A stretch of 64,000 nt of DNA from an uncultured Pseudomonas sp. (GTDB taxonomy: Bacteria > Pseudomonadota > Gammaproteobacteria > Pseudomonadales > Pseudomonadaceae), in assembly GCF_943846705.1 (NCBI RefSeq), contig NZ_OX044366.1, positions 4,162,838 through 4,226,837 of the forward strand. Reading direction: 5' to 3'. The notes under the pieces were generated by a model that had not been told where the DNA came from, ran no database searches, and saw only the letters and a list, made by a program, of their open reading frames with translations. Of this stretch, positions 42,087 through 50,027 are shown in pieces. The first letter of the stretch is position 1. The number at the start of each line of letters is the position of its first letter. The position numbers and the translations under genes are program-made.

Positions 42087-42215
42087 ATGACAACCACAAC
42101 TGCCCTGAGTCGTTGCCTGCTGTTATTTGGCCTGCTGGGCTTACTGTCCGCATGTGGCGGCGGTGAACCGGAAACTCAGTCTGATGTTGAAAGCCACGGT
42201 CATGCGCATGACTAA
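42087..42215 (+). CDS. 42-residue His-tailed lipoprotein
   Basis: ATG at 42087, preceded by AAAGGA 8 bp upstream, encodes 42 residues: a lipoprotein signal with lipobox LSAC (Cys 23) followed by only ~19 mature residues, GGGEPETQSDVESHGHAHD. The His-rich end (HGHAHD) suggests metal binding. The gene is short but its ribosome site, lipobox and position 69 bp after the anchor protein in the metal operon support it. No function is known. Confidence 0.65.
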   Translation: MTTTTALSRCLLLFGLLGLLSACGGGEPETQSDVESHGHAHD

Positions 42216-42261
42216 GCGCTGGGGGCATACGAAGCCAGGGGCGACATCGCCTAAATAGCTC

Positions 42262-42361
42262 GTAGGATGGGTTAAGCGCAGCGATACCCATACTGCTGCC
42301 GGCTCAGCACCTTGGTTCGTCTGTGAACCTGATGGGTATCGTTTCACTCAATCCATCCTAC
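42262..42361. repeat. Dispersed inverted repeat, copy 3
   Basis: Outer arms GTAGGATGGGTT (42262-42273) and AATCCATCCTAC (42350-42361; one mismatch), with inner GCGATACCCAT / ATGGGTATCG arms. The 100-bp element is the longest of the three and carries an internal spacer. It lies between the small lipoprotein gene and the next gene, both on the plus strand. Confidence 0.82.
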
Positions 42362-42552
42362 GCATGCGCTGAAATCGGGCCAGACTGCGAAATTGATACT
42401 GAGAGGCTGCGCCTGAACGAAACCGTACATTCAGGCCAGAAAAACTAAATACACCCCCCTTTGAACGACCTAACCCCACCAAGACTGAATACACTACGCC
42501 CCCGATTATCCCGGGCCATAACCATGGCTGCACGCACAAGGAACTCGCCTGA

Positions 42553-43050
42553 ATGGCTTCCCCAGACAAACAGCACAAACGCGCCCAGCGAGCCAAAACC
42601 AAGGCCAAGCAAAACCGCGCAGGTAAGCCCAAAGCCACTGTCGTGCATCCGGTGCTGGCCAATCCGTTGATTAACGAGCCGTTCGATGATGTCGACATCG
42701 ACCTGAGCACCTTCGACTTCAAAGACATCGAAGAGAACGGTTTCGACCCGGCGCACTTCGACGATTTGTTCCAAGCGATGAAAGTTGGCGAAGGCATCAG
42801 CCTGCTCGCCATGTGCGTGGTGTTCCTGCAATACCCGGTGTTGGAGCTGGTGGTGGCGGAGGAAGCGGAAGATGCGGCCACCGACTTTATGATGGGCCTG
42901 CTGATCACCTATCGCGGGATATTCCATGATGAAGACGAAGACACTGCGGTGGAGTGGATCGGCGGTGACGCCTTCCAAAAGGCCTACGACGAAGCGTCGA
43001 TGATCCTGCAGAAGAAGAACGCGCGCGGCACTCCAGGCGCCAGGGCTTAA
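42553..43050 (+). CDS. Conserved hypothetical protein with basic N-terminus and acidic body
   Basis: A 165-residue protein, not recognised as any characterised family. Residues 1-30 are strongly basic (HKRAQRAKTKAKQNRAGK), followed by an acidic region (FDDVDIDLSTFDFKDIEENG) and a helical part with a hydrophobic segment (~77-96) that could be buried or membrane-associated. The acidic tail HDEDEDTAVEWIGGDAF precedes a basic end. Nucleic-acid binding by the N-terminus is possible. It stands alone between the repeat and the convergent mmsR gene. Confidence 0.6.
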   Translation: MASPDKQHKRAQRAKTKAKQNRAGKPKATVVHPVLANPLINEPFDDVDIDLSTFDFKDIEENGFDPAHFDDLFQAMKVGEGISLLAMCVVFLQYPVLELVVAEEAEDAATDFMMGLLITYRGIFHDEDEDTAVEWIGGDAFQKAYDEASMILQKKNARGTPGARA

Positions 43051-43102
43051 CAGCGCTGTAGATGGCCGACAGCCGCACTCTCGCGGCGGGCTAACAGCGA
43101 AC

Positions 43103-43984
43103 TTAGCCCTGATGCAGCGCCCGGTAATGACTGGGCGCCATGCCCACGACTTTGCGAAACAGCCGCGAGAAGTAATACACATCGTCATATCCCAGTTGCT
43201 CCGCCACTTGGCGAATGCCCTGCTCGCCTTCATCAAGCAGGCGGCAGGCGTGGGCCATTTTTAGCTGAATAAACTCCTGAATCGGCGCATGCCCGGTCAG
43301 CGCACGGTAGGTCTTGGCGAAGTGAAAGCGCGACAGTTTGAACTGCGCGGCCAGCTCATCGAGGTTGAGTGAACCGTGCAAATGGCTGCGCATCACCGCC
43401 TGCACCGCATCCACATCCAGCACCCGTCCGGATTTCAGGGTGGTGCGTGCTGGCAGCACCGCCAGCGAGGTCAGCAGCACCTGCAACTGGTGCGCCGCAT
43501 GGATGAAGTGCGCCAGATTCAAGCCTTGCTTACGCAAATTCAGCAGCGCGTCGAACTCCGCCAGCAGCCGTGGCTGCACGCCAATGCGCCACAGCGGCCC
43601 GCTGCCCAGCGGCTTGAGAAAGTCCGCCACCAGCTCACCGTCAAAATGCACCCAGTACAGGGTCCAGGGCTTTTGTGCGTCTGCGCCATAGGTGTGGGCG
43701 ACGCCTTTTGGCAGCACTAACAGGTCGCCGCCACTGACAGCTAATCGTCCATCAGGTGTGTCCAGCCAGCCCTGCCCAGCGCGGCAATAAATCAACAGAT
43801 GGTCGTCCGGCAGCGGGCGCTGCATACGGTGCCCTTGCGCCTGCGGATAGAACCCCAACGCCAACGGATAGCAGCCTTGCGCCAGTGGGCTGCGGGCCAG
43901 CAAGCGGCGCAGCCGCGGTGGCGTGATAAAGCGCACACCATTGGCTGGCAATGGCCAGTTGGAGGTATCGACATAGGCTGACAT
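43103..43984 (-). CDS. mmsR: AraC-family regulator MmsR of the valine-degradation operon
   Basis: A 293-residue AraC-type regulator: N-terminal cupin-like domain (~30-160) and C-terminal double HTH (LNLDELAAQFKLSRFHFAKT, then IRQVAEQLGYDDVYYFSRLF). It is divergent from mmsA, the arrangement of P. aeruginosa mmsR-mmsAB, where MmsR activates mmsA expression with valine or 3-hydroxyisobutyrate as inducer. The start at 43984 is chosen because the ORF upstream (to 44050) lacks typical sequence; the Shine-Dalgarno is weak. Confidence 0.85.
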   Translation of the reverse strand: MSAYVDTSNWPLPANGVRFITPPRLRRLLARSPLAQGCYPLALGFYPQAQGHRMQRPLPDDHLLIYCRAGQGWLDTPDGRLAVSGGDLLVLPKGVAHTYGADAQKPWTLYWVHFDGELVADFLKPLGSGPLWRIGVQPRLLAEFDALLNLRKQGLNLAHFIHAAHQLQVLLTSLAVLPARTTLKSGRVLDVDAVQAVMRSHLHGSLNLDELAAQFKLSRFHFAKTYRALTGHAPIQEFIQLKMAHACRLLDEGEQGIRQVAEQLGYDDVYYFSRLFRKVVGMAPSHYRALHQG

Positions 43985-44120
43985 TCGGCTATCCGCGCAC
44001 ACTTCAATCACAAGATAGTCCATCCAGCAGCCAAGATCGTCAATCCACAAAGGGGCGCTGGGCGGCTATAACAGGGATAAAACAACAATCGAGTCCAGCA
44101 GAGACTCACCCGGAGGAGCG

Positions 44121-45617
44121 ATGGCCAAGGCAATCCCACAGTTGATCGACGGTGAATGGCGCGAAAGCCGCGCCCGCGAGTTTATCGAAGTCACCGACCC
44201 GGCGACGCAAGACGTTCTGGCGCTGGTGCCCAAGGCCACGGCCGAAGAAATCGAAGCAGCGATTGCCAGTGCCAAAGCCGCCTTCCTCACCTGGCGTGAA
44301 GTGCCGGTCTCCGACCGTGCGCGGGTGATGCTGCGTTACCAGCACCTGCTCAAGGAGCATCACGACGAGCTGGCGGAAATCCTCGCCAGCGAAACCGGCA
44401 AAACCCTGGCCGACGCCAAGGGCGATGTCTGGCGCGGTATCGAGGTGGTCGAGCAGGCCTGCAACATTGCCAGCCTGATGATGGGCGAGACCATGGAGAA
44501 CGTCGCCCGCGACATCGACACCTCAAGCTGGATTCAGCCGTTGGGCGTGTGCGTGGGCGTCACCCCGTTCAACTTCCCGGCGATGATTCCGCTGTGGATG
44601 TTCCCGCTGGCCATTGCCGCCGGTAACAGCTTTATTCTCAAGCCGTCCGAGCAGGACCCGCTGACGCCTAATCGTCTGGCAGAGCTGTTTATCGAAGCCG
44701 GCGCGCCCAAGGGCGTGCTGCAGGTGCTGCACGGCGCACGCGAAGTGGTCGACAGCCTGCTGACCCACCCGGACATTCGCGCTATTTCCTTCGTCGGTTC
44801 GGTGCCGGTCGGCCAACATATTTACCGTACCGGCACCGCGCACCTGAAGCGCGTACAGGCGTTTGCCGGGGCGAAGAACCACATGGTGATCATGCCCGAC
44901 GCCAACAAGCAGCAGGTGCTGAGCAACCTGGTCGGGGCCAGCTGTGGCGCGGCTGGGCAACGCTGCATGGCGATCAGCGTGGCGGTTTTCGTCGGCGACT
45001 CGAAGCAGTGGATTGATGAGTTGCAGGCGCAGATGGCCGACCTGCAACCCGGCTACTGGACCGATGGCCACGCGGCGTTTGGCCCGTTAATCAGCCAGCA
45101 AGCCAAGCAACGGGTAATTCGCCTGATTGCCGAAGGAAAAGCCGAGGGCGCTGAATGCCTGCTCGATGGCTCGCATTGCACGGTCGAGGGTTACCCCAAT
45201 GGCAACTGGGTCGGCCCGACGCTGTTTCGTGGCGTGACCAGCAAGATGAGCCTGTACCGCGAGGAAATCTTCGGGCCGGTGCTGGTGTGCATGGAGGTCG
45301 ATACGCTGGAGGAAGCCATCGAACTGGTCAACGCCAGCCCTTACGGTAACGGCACCTCAATCTTCACCCGCTCCGGCGGCGCGGCGCGACATTATCAGCA
45401 CGCGGTGGAAGTCGGCCAGGTGGGCATCAACGTGCCAGTGCCCGTGCCGCTGCCGTTCTTCTCCTTTACCGGCTGGAAAGGTTCGTTCTATGGCGACCTG
45501 CACGCCTATGGTAAACAAGGGGTGCGGTTCTTTACCGAAACCAAAACAGTCACCAGTCGCTGGTTTGATGACGATGCTCTGGTCAGCGGAGCGAACATGA
45601 CCATTCAGCTTAAATAA
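44121..45617 (+). CDS. mmsA: Methylmalonate-semialdehyde dehydrogenase (acylating) MmsA
   Basis: MmsA oxidises methylmalonate semialdehyde to propionyl-CoA and CO2 with NAD+ and CoA, the last step of valine catabolism. The 498-residue aldehyde-dehydrogenase-family protein has the catalytic Cys in GAAGQRCMAIS (~residue 284), the nucleotide loop FVGSVPVGQ, and the MMSDH-typical GVTPFNFPAMIPLWMFPLAI. GGAGGAGCG precedes the ATG. First gene of a five-gene operon. Confidence 0.96.
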   Translation: MAKAIPQLIDGEWRESRAREFIEVTDPATQDVLALVPKATAEEIEAAIASAKAAFLTWREVPVSDRARVMLRYQHLLKEHHDELAEILASETGKTLADAKGDVWRGIEVVEQACNIASLMMGETMENVARDIDTSSWIQPLGVCVGVTPFNFPAMIPLWMFPLAIAAGNSFILKPSEQDPLTPNRLAELFIEAGAPKGVLQVLHGAREVVDSLLTHPDIRAISFVGSVPVGQHIYRTGTAHLKRVQAFAGAKNHMVIMPDANKQQVLSNLVGASCGAAGQRCMAISVAVFVGDSKQWIDELQAQMADLQPGYWTDGHAAFGPLISQQAKQRVIRLIAEGKAEGAECLLDGSHCTVEGYPNGNWVGPTLFRGVTSKMSLYREEIFGPVLVCMEVDTLEEAIELVNASPYGNGTSIFTRSGGAARHYQHAVEVGQVGINVPVPVPLPFFSFTGWKGSFYGDLHAYGKQGVRFFTETKTVTSRWFDDDALVSGANMTIQLK

Positions 45618-45688
45618 CCTAACACCGGGCCGGTCACGTGCCGGCCAGGCTTTACTTGTCGGGAACACCCTTCCCGTAAGGATGTGTA

Positions 45689-46855
45689 ATGGATCTCGAA
45701 CTGACTGAAGAGCAACGCCTGCTGGTCGACAGCGCCCGCCAGTTTGCCAGCCGTGAACTGGCCCCGTATGCCGCCGACTGGGACCGCGACCACCACTTCC
45801 CGGTTGATGTCATCAAGCGCGCCGCCGAGCAGGGCTACCTGGCGTTGTATCTAAAAGAAGACGACGGTGGCCTCGGCCTTTCCAGGCTGTCCGCCTCGCT
45901 GATTTTCGAGCAACTGTCGGCCGGTTGCATCGCCACCACGGCGTTTCTGACCATCCACAATATGGCCTCGTGGATGCTCGCCTCCTTCGCCGATCAGGCA
46001 CTGAAAGATGCCTGGCTGCCGCGCCTGGTCAGCGGCGAACTGCTCGCCTCCTACTGCCTGACCGAACCGGATGCCGGCTCTGACGCAGCGCACCTGCGCA
46101 CCCGCGCCAAGCGTGATGGCGACGAGTACGTGCTGGACGGCAGCAAGTGTTTTATCTCCGGTGCAGGCAGTACCGATGTGCTGATTGTGATGGCGCGCAC
46201 CGGTGAAGACAGCGGCGCTAAAGGTGTGTCCTGCTTCCTGGTGCCGGCCAACGCCGAGGGCGTGAAGTACGGCCGTAACGAGCTGAAGATGGGCTGGCGC
46301 GCGCAACCCACCCGCACCATCACCTTTGAAGGCGTGCGCATCCCGGCAGGCAACCGCATCGGCCCGGAAGGCCAGGGCTTCGTCTACGCGATGAAGGGCC
46401 TGGATGGCGGCCGCATCAATATCGCCAGCTGCTCACTGGGCGCGGCGCAAGCGGCGCTGGAGCAATCGCTGCGCTATGTCGAGGAGCGCAAACAGTTCGG
46501 CAAGCCGCTGAGCGACTTTCAGTCTTTGCAGTTCAAACTGGCCGACATGCTCACTGACCTGACCGCCAGCCGGCAGATGGTGCGTTTGGCCGCACACAAG
46601 CTGGACCACGGCCATAGCGAGGCCAGCCTGTATTGCGCCATGGCCAAGCGCTTTGCCACCGACCACTGCTTCACCCTGTGCAACGAGGCGCTGCAACTGC
46701 ATGGCGGCTACGGTTATCTAAACGACTACCCGCTGGAGCGTTGGGTGCGCGATAGCCGCGTGCATCAGATTCTTGAAGGCACCAACGAAATCATGCGGGT
46801 GATCATCGCTCGCCGCCTGCTGGATCAGGGCGGCATGCTCGATCGCCTACTTTAG
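45689..46855 (+). CDS. Acyl-CoA dehydrogenase, probably isobutyryl-CoA dehydrogenase
   Basis: A 388-residue FAD enzyme with the standard three ACAD domains. Motifs are YCLTEPDAGSDAA (~130) and, near the end, QLHGGYGYLNDYPLERWVRD followed by ILEGTNEIMRVIIARR, with the catalytic base Glu in ILEGT. Its place after mmsA and before enoyl-CoA hydratase and 3-hydroxyisobutyryl-CoA hydrolase genes indicates the substrate isobutyryl-CoA (giving methacrylyl-CoA). It is 71 bp after mmsA with AAGGAT upstream. Confidence 0.92.
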   Translation: MDLELTEEQRLLVDSARQFASRELAPYAADWDRDHHFPVDVIKRAAEQGYLALYLKEDDGGLGLSRLSASLIFEQLSAGCIATTAFLTIHNMASWMLASFADQALKDAWLPRLVSGELLASYCLTEPDAGSDAAHLRTRAKRDGDEYVLDGSKCFISGAGSTDVLIVMARTGEDSGAKGVSCFLVPANAEGVKYGRNELKMGWRAQPTRTITFEGVRIPAGNRIGPEGQGFVYAMKGLDGGRINIASCSLGAAQAALEQSLRYVEERKQFGKPLSDFQSLQFKLADMLTDLTASRQMVRLAAHKLDHGHSEASLYCAMAKRFATDHCFTLCNEALQLHGGYGYLNDYPLERWVRDSRVHQILEGTNEIMRVIIARRLLDQGGMLDRLL

Positions 46856-46955
46856 TTGATCGGAACAAGCGGGACGCTCAGTTCCCCGAACTAAGTACCC
46901 ACGCAGAGCGTGGGGACCATCGAGTTCTAAGCCCATTGCATAAACGAGGACGCTT

Positions 46956-47774
46956 ATGAGCCACGCCATCGAACCCTACAACCCCGGCATGTTTGATCTG
47001 ACCCATAAGATCACCGTGGAAAAGCACGGCCACACGGCACTGATCACCATCAACAACCCGCCCGCCAACACCTGGGACCGCGACTCGCTAATCGGTCTCA
47101 AGCAACTGGTTGAGCACCTCAACCGCGACGATGACATTTATGCCCTGGTGATTACCGGCCAAGGCGGCAAGTTCTTCAGCGCCGGTGCCGACCTCAAGCT
47201 GTTTGCCGATGGTGATAAAGCCCGTGCCCGGAAAATGGCCCGACGCTTCGGTGAAGCCTTCGAAGCCCTGCGCGATTTCCGTGGCGTATCGATTGCGGCC
47301 CTCAACGGCTACGCCATGGGCGGCGGCCTGGAGTGCGCCCTGGCCTGCGACATCCGCATTGCCGAACGCCAGGCACAAATGGCCCTGCCAGAAGCCACGG
47401 TCGGCCTGTTGCCTTGCGCCGGCGGCACGCAAAACCTCAGCTGGCTAATCGGCGAAGGCTGGGCAAAACGCATGATTCTCTGCGGCGAGCGCCTGGATGC
47501 CGAGACCGCCCTGCGCATTGGCCTGGTTGAGCAAGTGGTCGACAGCGGCGAAGCCCGCGGCCATGCCCTGCTGCTGGCCGCCAAGGTCGCACGGCAAAGC
47601 CCGGTGGCCGTGCGCACCATCAAGCCACTGATCCAGGGGGCACGTGAACGCAGCCCGAACACCTGGTTGGCAGAAGAACGGGAGCGGTTTGTCGACCTAT
47701 TCGACGCCGACGACACCCGCGAGGGAGTCAACGCCTTCCTCGAGAAACGCGAGCCGCAGTGGCGCAATAAATAA
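46956..47774 (+). CDS. Enoyl-CoA hydratase (probably methacrylyl-CoA hydratase)
   Basis: A 272-residue crotonase-superfamily enzyme. The two catalytic glutamates are present in GGGLECALACDIRIAE and LPEATVGLLPCAGGTQ, and the oxyanion-hole FSAGADLK is intact. In this operon it should hydrate methacrylyl-CoA to 3-hydroxyisobutyryl-CoA. It starts 100 bp after the dehydrogenase gene. A GTGGGAG-type repeat follows it. Confidence 0.9.
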   Translation: MSHAIEPYNPGMFDLTHKITVEKHGHTALITINNPPANTWDRDSLIGLKQLVEHLNRDDDIYALVITGQGGKFFSAGADLKLFADGDKARARKMARRFGEAFEALRDFRGVSIAALNGYAMGGGLECALACDIRIAERQAQMALPEATVGLLPCAGGTQNLSWLIGEGWAKRMILCGERLDAETALRIGLVEQVVDSGEARGHALLLAAKVARQSPVAVRTIKPLIQGARERSPNTWLAEERERFVDLFDADDTREGVNAFLEKREPQWRNK

Positions 47775-47781
47775 ATCGTCC

Positions 47782-47835
47782 GTGGGAGTGGCTTTAGCCG
47801 AGATAGCAGCCTCTTGCGGCTAAAGCCGCTCCCAC
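47782..47835. repeat. REP-like inverted repeat (GTGGGAG arms)
   Basis: GTGGGAGTGGCTTTAGCCG (from 47782) and CGGCTAAAGCCGCTCCCAC (ending 47835) form long arms with one mismatch around a 16-base spacer. GTGGGAGCGG-type REP elements are widespread in Pseudomonas genomes. It lies within the valine operon, between the hydratase and hydrolase genes, and is unrelated to the GTAGGATGGGTT elements. Confidence 0.88.
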
Positions 47836-47888
47836 AAAACCTATAAAGCCGGCGGAGCTGAACAAGCCGCCTGAGCATCAGGAACACG

Positions 47889-48995
47889 ATGATGAACGTG
47901 CAATTTGAAGAGCGCCCCGCGCAACACGGCTACCGCATCGGTATCGCCAGCCTGGATGCCGAAAAGAGCCTGAATGCCCTGTCGCTGCCGATGATCGAGG
48001 CACTGGATGCCAAGCTCAAAGATTGGGCCGAAGACCCGGGCATTGCTTGCGTCATGCTGCGCGGCAATGGTCCGAAAGCCTTCTGTGCCGGTGGCGATGT
48101 GGTGCAACTGGTGCACCAGTGCCGTGAACATCCAGGCGAAATCCCGCCCTTGGCCCGGCGTTTCTTCGCCGATGAATACCGCCTCGACCACCGCATCCAC
48201 ACCTACCCCAAGCCGTTTATCTGCTGGGCCCACGGCCATGTGCTAGGTGGTGGCATGGGCCTGATGCAGGGCGCCGGTATTCGCATCGTCACCCCAACCA
48301 GCCGCCTGGGCATGCCGGAAGTAAACATCGGCCTGTACCCGGATGTCGGCGGCAGCTGGTTCCTCGCCCGCCTCCCCGGCAAGCTCGGCCTGTTTCTCGG
48401 TCTCACCGCCAGCAGCATCAACGCCCGCGATGCGCTGGACCTGGACCTCGCCGACCGCGTGCTGCTCGACAGCCAGCAAGACGATCTGCTCGATAGCCTG
48501 GCGCAACTCAACTGGCAGGAACAGAGCGCGCAGCAACTGCACAGCCTGCTCAAAGCACTGGAGGATCAGGCTCAGGGAGAACTGCCAGAAGCGCAGTGGC
48601 TGCCGCGGCGGGCACGCCTCGACGAGCTGCTCGACAGCGCCGACCTGCCGCATGCCTGGCACGCGATCAGCGCCCTGCAAGAGGATAGCGACCCGCTGCT
48701 GGCCCGCGCGGCCAAGACTCTGGCTGGCGGCTGCCCGCTGACCGGGCACCTGGTGTGGGAGCAAATCAAGCGAGCCAAGCAGCTGTCGCTGGCCGAGGTG
48801 TTCCGCATGGAGTACGCCATGAGCCTGAACTGCTGCCGTCACCCGGAGTTTCCCGAGGGTGTGCGCTCACGCCTGATCGACAAGGACCACGCGCCACAGT
48901 GGCACTGGCCGGATGTGGCCAACATCCCCGACGCAGTGATCGAGGCGCACTTCGCGCCGGCCTGGGACGGCGAACACCCATTGGCGGGGCTATAA
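47889..48995 (+). CDS. 3-hydroxyisobutyryl-CoA hydrolase
   Basis: A 368-residue crotonase-fold hydrolase (HIBCH type) that releases free 3-hydroxyisobutyrate. Characteristic features are FCAGGDVVQL, GGGMGLMQGAGIRI and MPEVNIGLYPDVGGSWFLARL with the catalytic Glu and the HIBCH-specific Asp, plus the C-terminal RLIDKDHAPQWHW. The length is right for HIBCH and longer than plain hydratases. The start is 47889 or 47892 (tandem ATG). Confidence 0.93.
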   Translation: MMNVQFEERPAQHGYRIGIASLDAEKSLNALSLPMIEALDAKLKDWAEDPGIACVMLRGNGPKAFCAGGDVVQLVHQCREHPGEIPPLARRFFADEYRLDHRIHTYPKPFICWAHGHVLGGGMGLMQGAGIRIVTPTSRLGMPEVNIGLYPDVGGSWFLARLPGKLGLFLGLTASSINARDALDLDLADRVLLDSQQDDLLDSLAQLNWQEQSAQQLHSLLKALEDQAQGELPEAQWLPRRARLDELLDSADLPHAWHAISALQEDSDPLLARAAKTLAGGCPLTGHLVWEQIKRAKQLSLAEVFRMEYAMSLNCCRHPEFPEGVRSRLIDKDHAPQWHWPDVANIPDAVIEAHFAPAWDGEHPLAGL

Positions 48996-49060
48996 CCCCC
49001 GATTGACCAGCAGCAGCCTGACTCGCTGCTACACATCCCCCTCAGGCAAGGAGAACAACA

Positions 49061-49945
49061 ATGAACAAAATTGCCTTTATCGGCCTCGGCCACATGGGTC
49101 TGCCCATGGCGCGCAACCTGCTCAAGGCCGGCTTCAACCTCAGCGTCTTCGACCTAGTGAAGGCCGCCATGGACGAGTTGGCCATGGAAGGTGCACAGCC
49201 CGCCAGCAGCGCACTGGATGCCGTACAGGGAGCCAATTTGGTGGTGAGCATGCTGCCCGCCAGCCGCCATGTCGAAGGCCTCTACCTGGGTGATAACGGC
49301 CTGTTGGCGGCACTCAAGCCCGGCAGCCTGGTACTGGAGTGCTCAACCATCGCTCCGGAATCCGCCCGCAAGGTGCATCAGGCCGCCCACGAGCGCGGTA
49401 TTGAACTGCTCGATGCGCCAGTGTCCGGCGGCACGGCCGGCGCAGCAGCCGGCACCCTGACCTTTATGATCGGCGGTGCAGCCGCAACTCTGGAAAAAGC
49501 CCGCACAATTTTCGACGCCATGGGCAAGAACATCTTCCACGCCGGCCCCGCCGGTGCCGGCCAAGTGGCCAAGGTGTGCAACAACCAGGTACTGGCGGTA
49601 CAGATGATCGCCACCGCCGAAGCCATGGCCATGGGCGTGGCCAACGGCCTGGAGCCAGCGGTGCTGGCCGAGATTATGCGCCAGAGCTCAGGCGGCAACT
49701 GGACCCTGGAGAAATACAACCCCTGGCCCGGGGTGATGGAAAACGCCCCGGCGTCCAAAGGCTACAGCGGCGGTTTTATGGCCGAACTGATGGCCAAAGA
49801 CCTCGGCCTGGCCCAAGAGGCTGCCCAAGCCAGCGGCAGCAGCACACCGATGGGCGCACTGGCCCTGCAGCTGTATCGCCTGCTGCTCAAGCAAGGCAAA
49901 GGCAAGCAGGACTTCTCGGTGGTGCAGCAACTGTTTGTCGAGTAA
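49061..49945 (+). CDS. mmsB: 3-hydroxyisobutyrate dehydrogenase MmsB
   Basis: MmsB oxidises 3-hydroxyisobutyrate to methylmalonate semialdehyde with NAD+, feeding MmsA. The 294-residue protein of the beta-hydroxyacid dehydrogenase family has the N-terminal FIGLGHMGLPMARNLLKAGF, the substrate-binding DAPVSGGTAGAAAGT (~120) and the catalytic Lys in GQVAKVCNNQ (~172). With its neighbours it completes isobutyryl-CoA to propionyl-CoA. A bidirectional terminator follows. Confidence 0.95.
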   Translation: MNKIAFIGLGHMGLPMARNLLKAGFNLSVFDLVKAAMDELAMEGAQPASSALDAVQGANLVVSMLPASRHVEGLYLGDNGLLAALKPGSLVLECSTIAPESARKVHQAAHERGIELLDAPVSGGTAGAAAGTLTFMIGGAAATLEKARTIFDAMGKNIFHAGPAGAGQVAKVCNNQVLAVQMIATAEAMAMGVANGLEPAVLAEIMRQSSGGNWTLEKYNPWPGVMENAPASKGYSGGFMAELMAKDLGLAQEAAQASGSSTPMGALALQLYRLLLKQGKGKQDFSVVQQLFVE

Positions 49946-49986
49946 CCGCGAGGCGCTTCGATGGCCGAGCCAACACCAGACAGCAA

Positions 49987-50013
49987 AAAGCCGCAGTGAA
50001 CTGCGGCTTTTTT
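49987..50013. terminator. Bidirectional terminator between mmsB and lapC
   Basis: AAAGCCGCAG-TGAA-CTGCGGCTTT (49987-50010) is a perfect 10-bp stem with T-runs on both strands (TTTTTT at 50008-50013 on plus, TTTTT from 49985-49989 on minus). It ends the valine operon and the lapEBC operon from the other side. Confidence 0.92.
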
Positions 50014-50027
50014 GAGATCACCTTTAC

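Noticed and set aside
42445..43236. Minus-strand open frame of 263 residues before mmsR
   Set aside because: Overlaps the end of mmsR and the plus-strand 165-residue gene; no family match or start signal.
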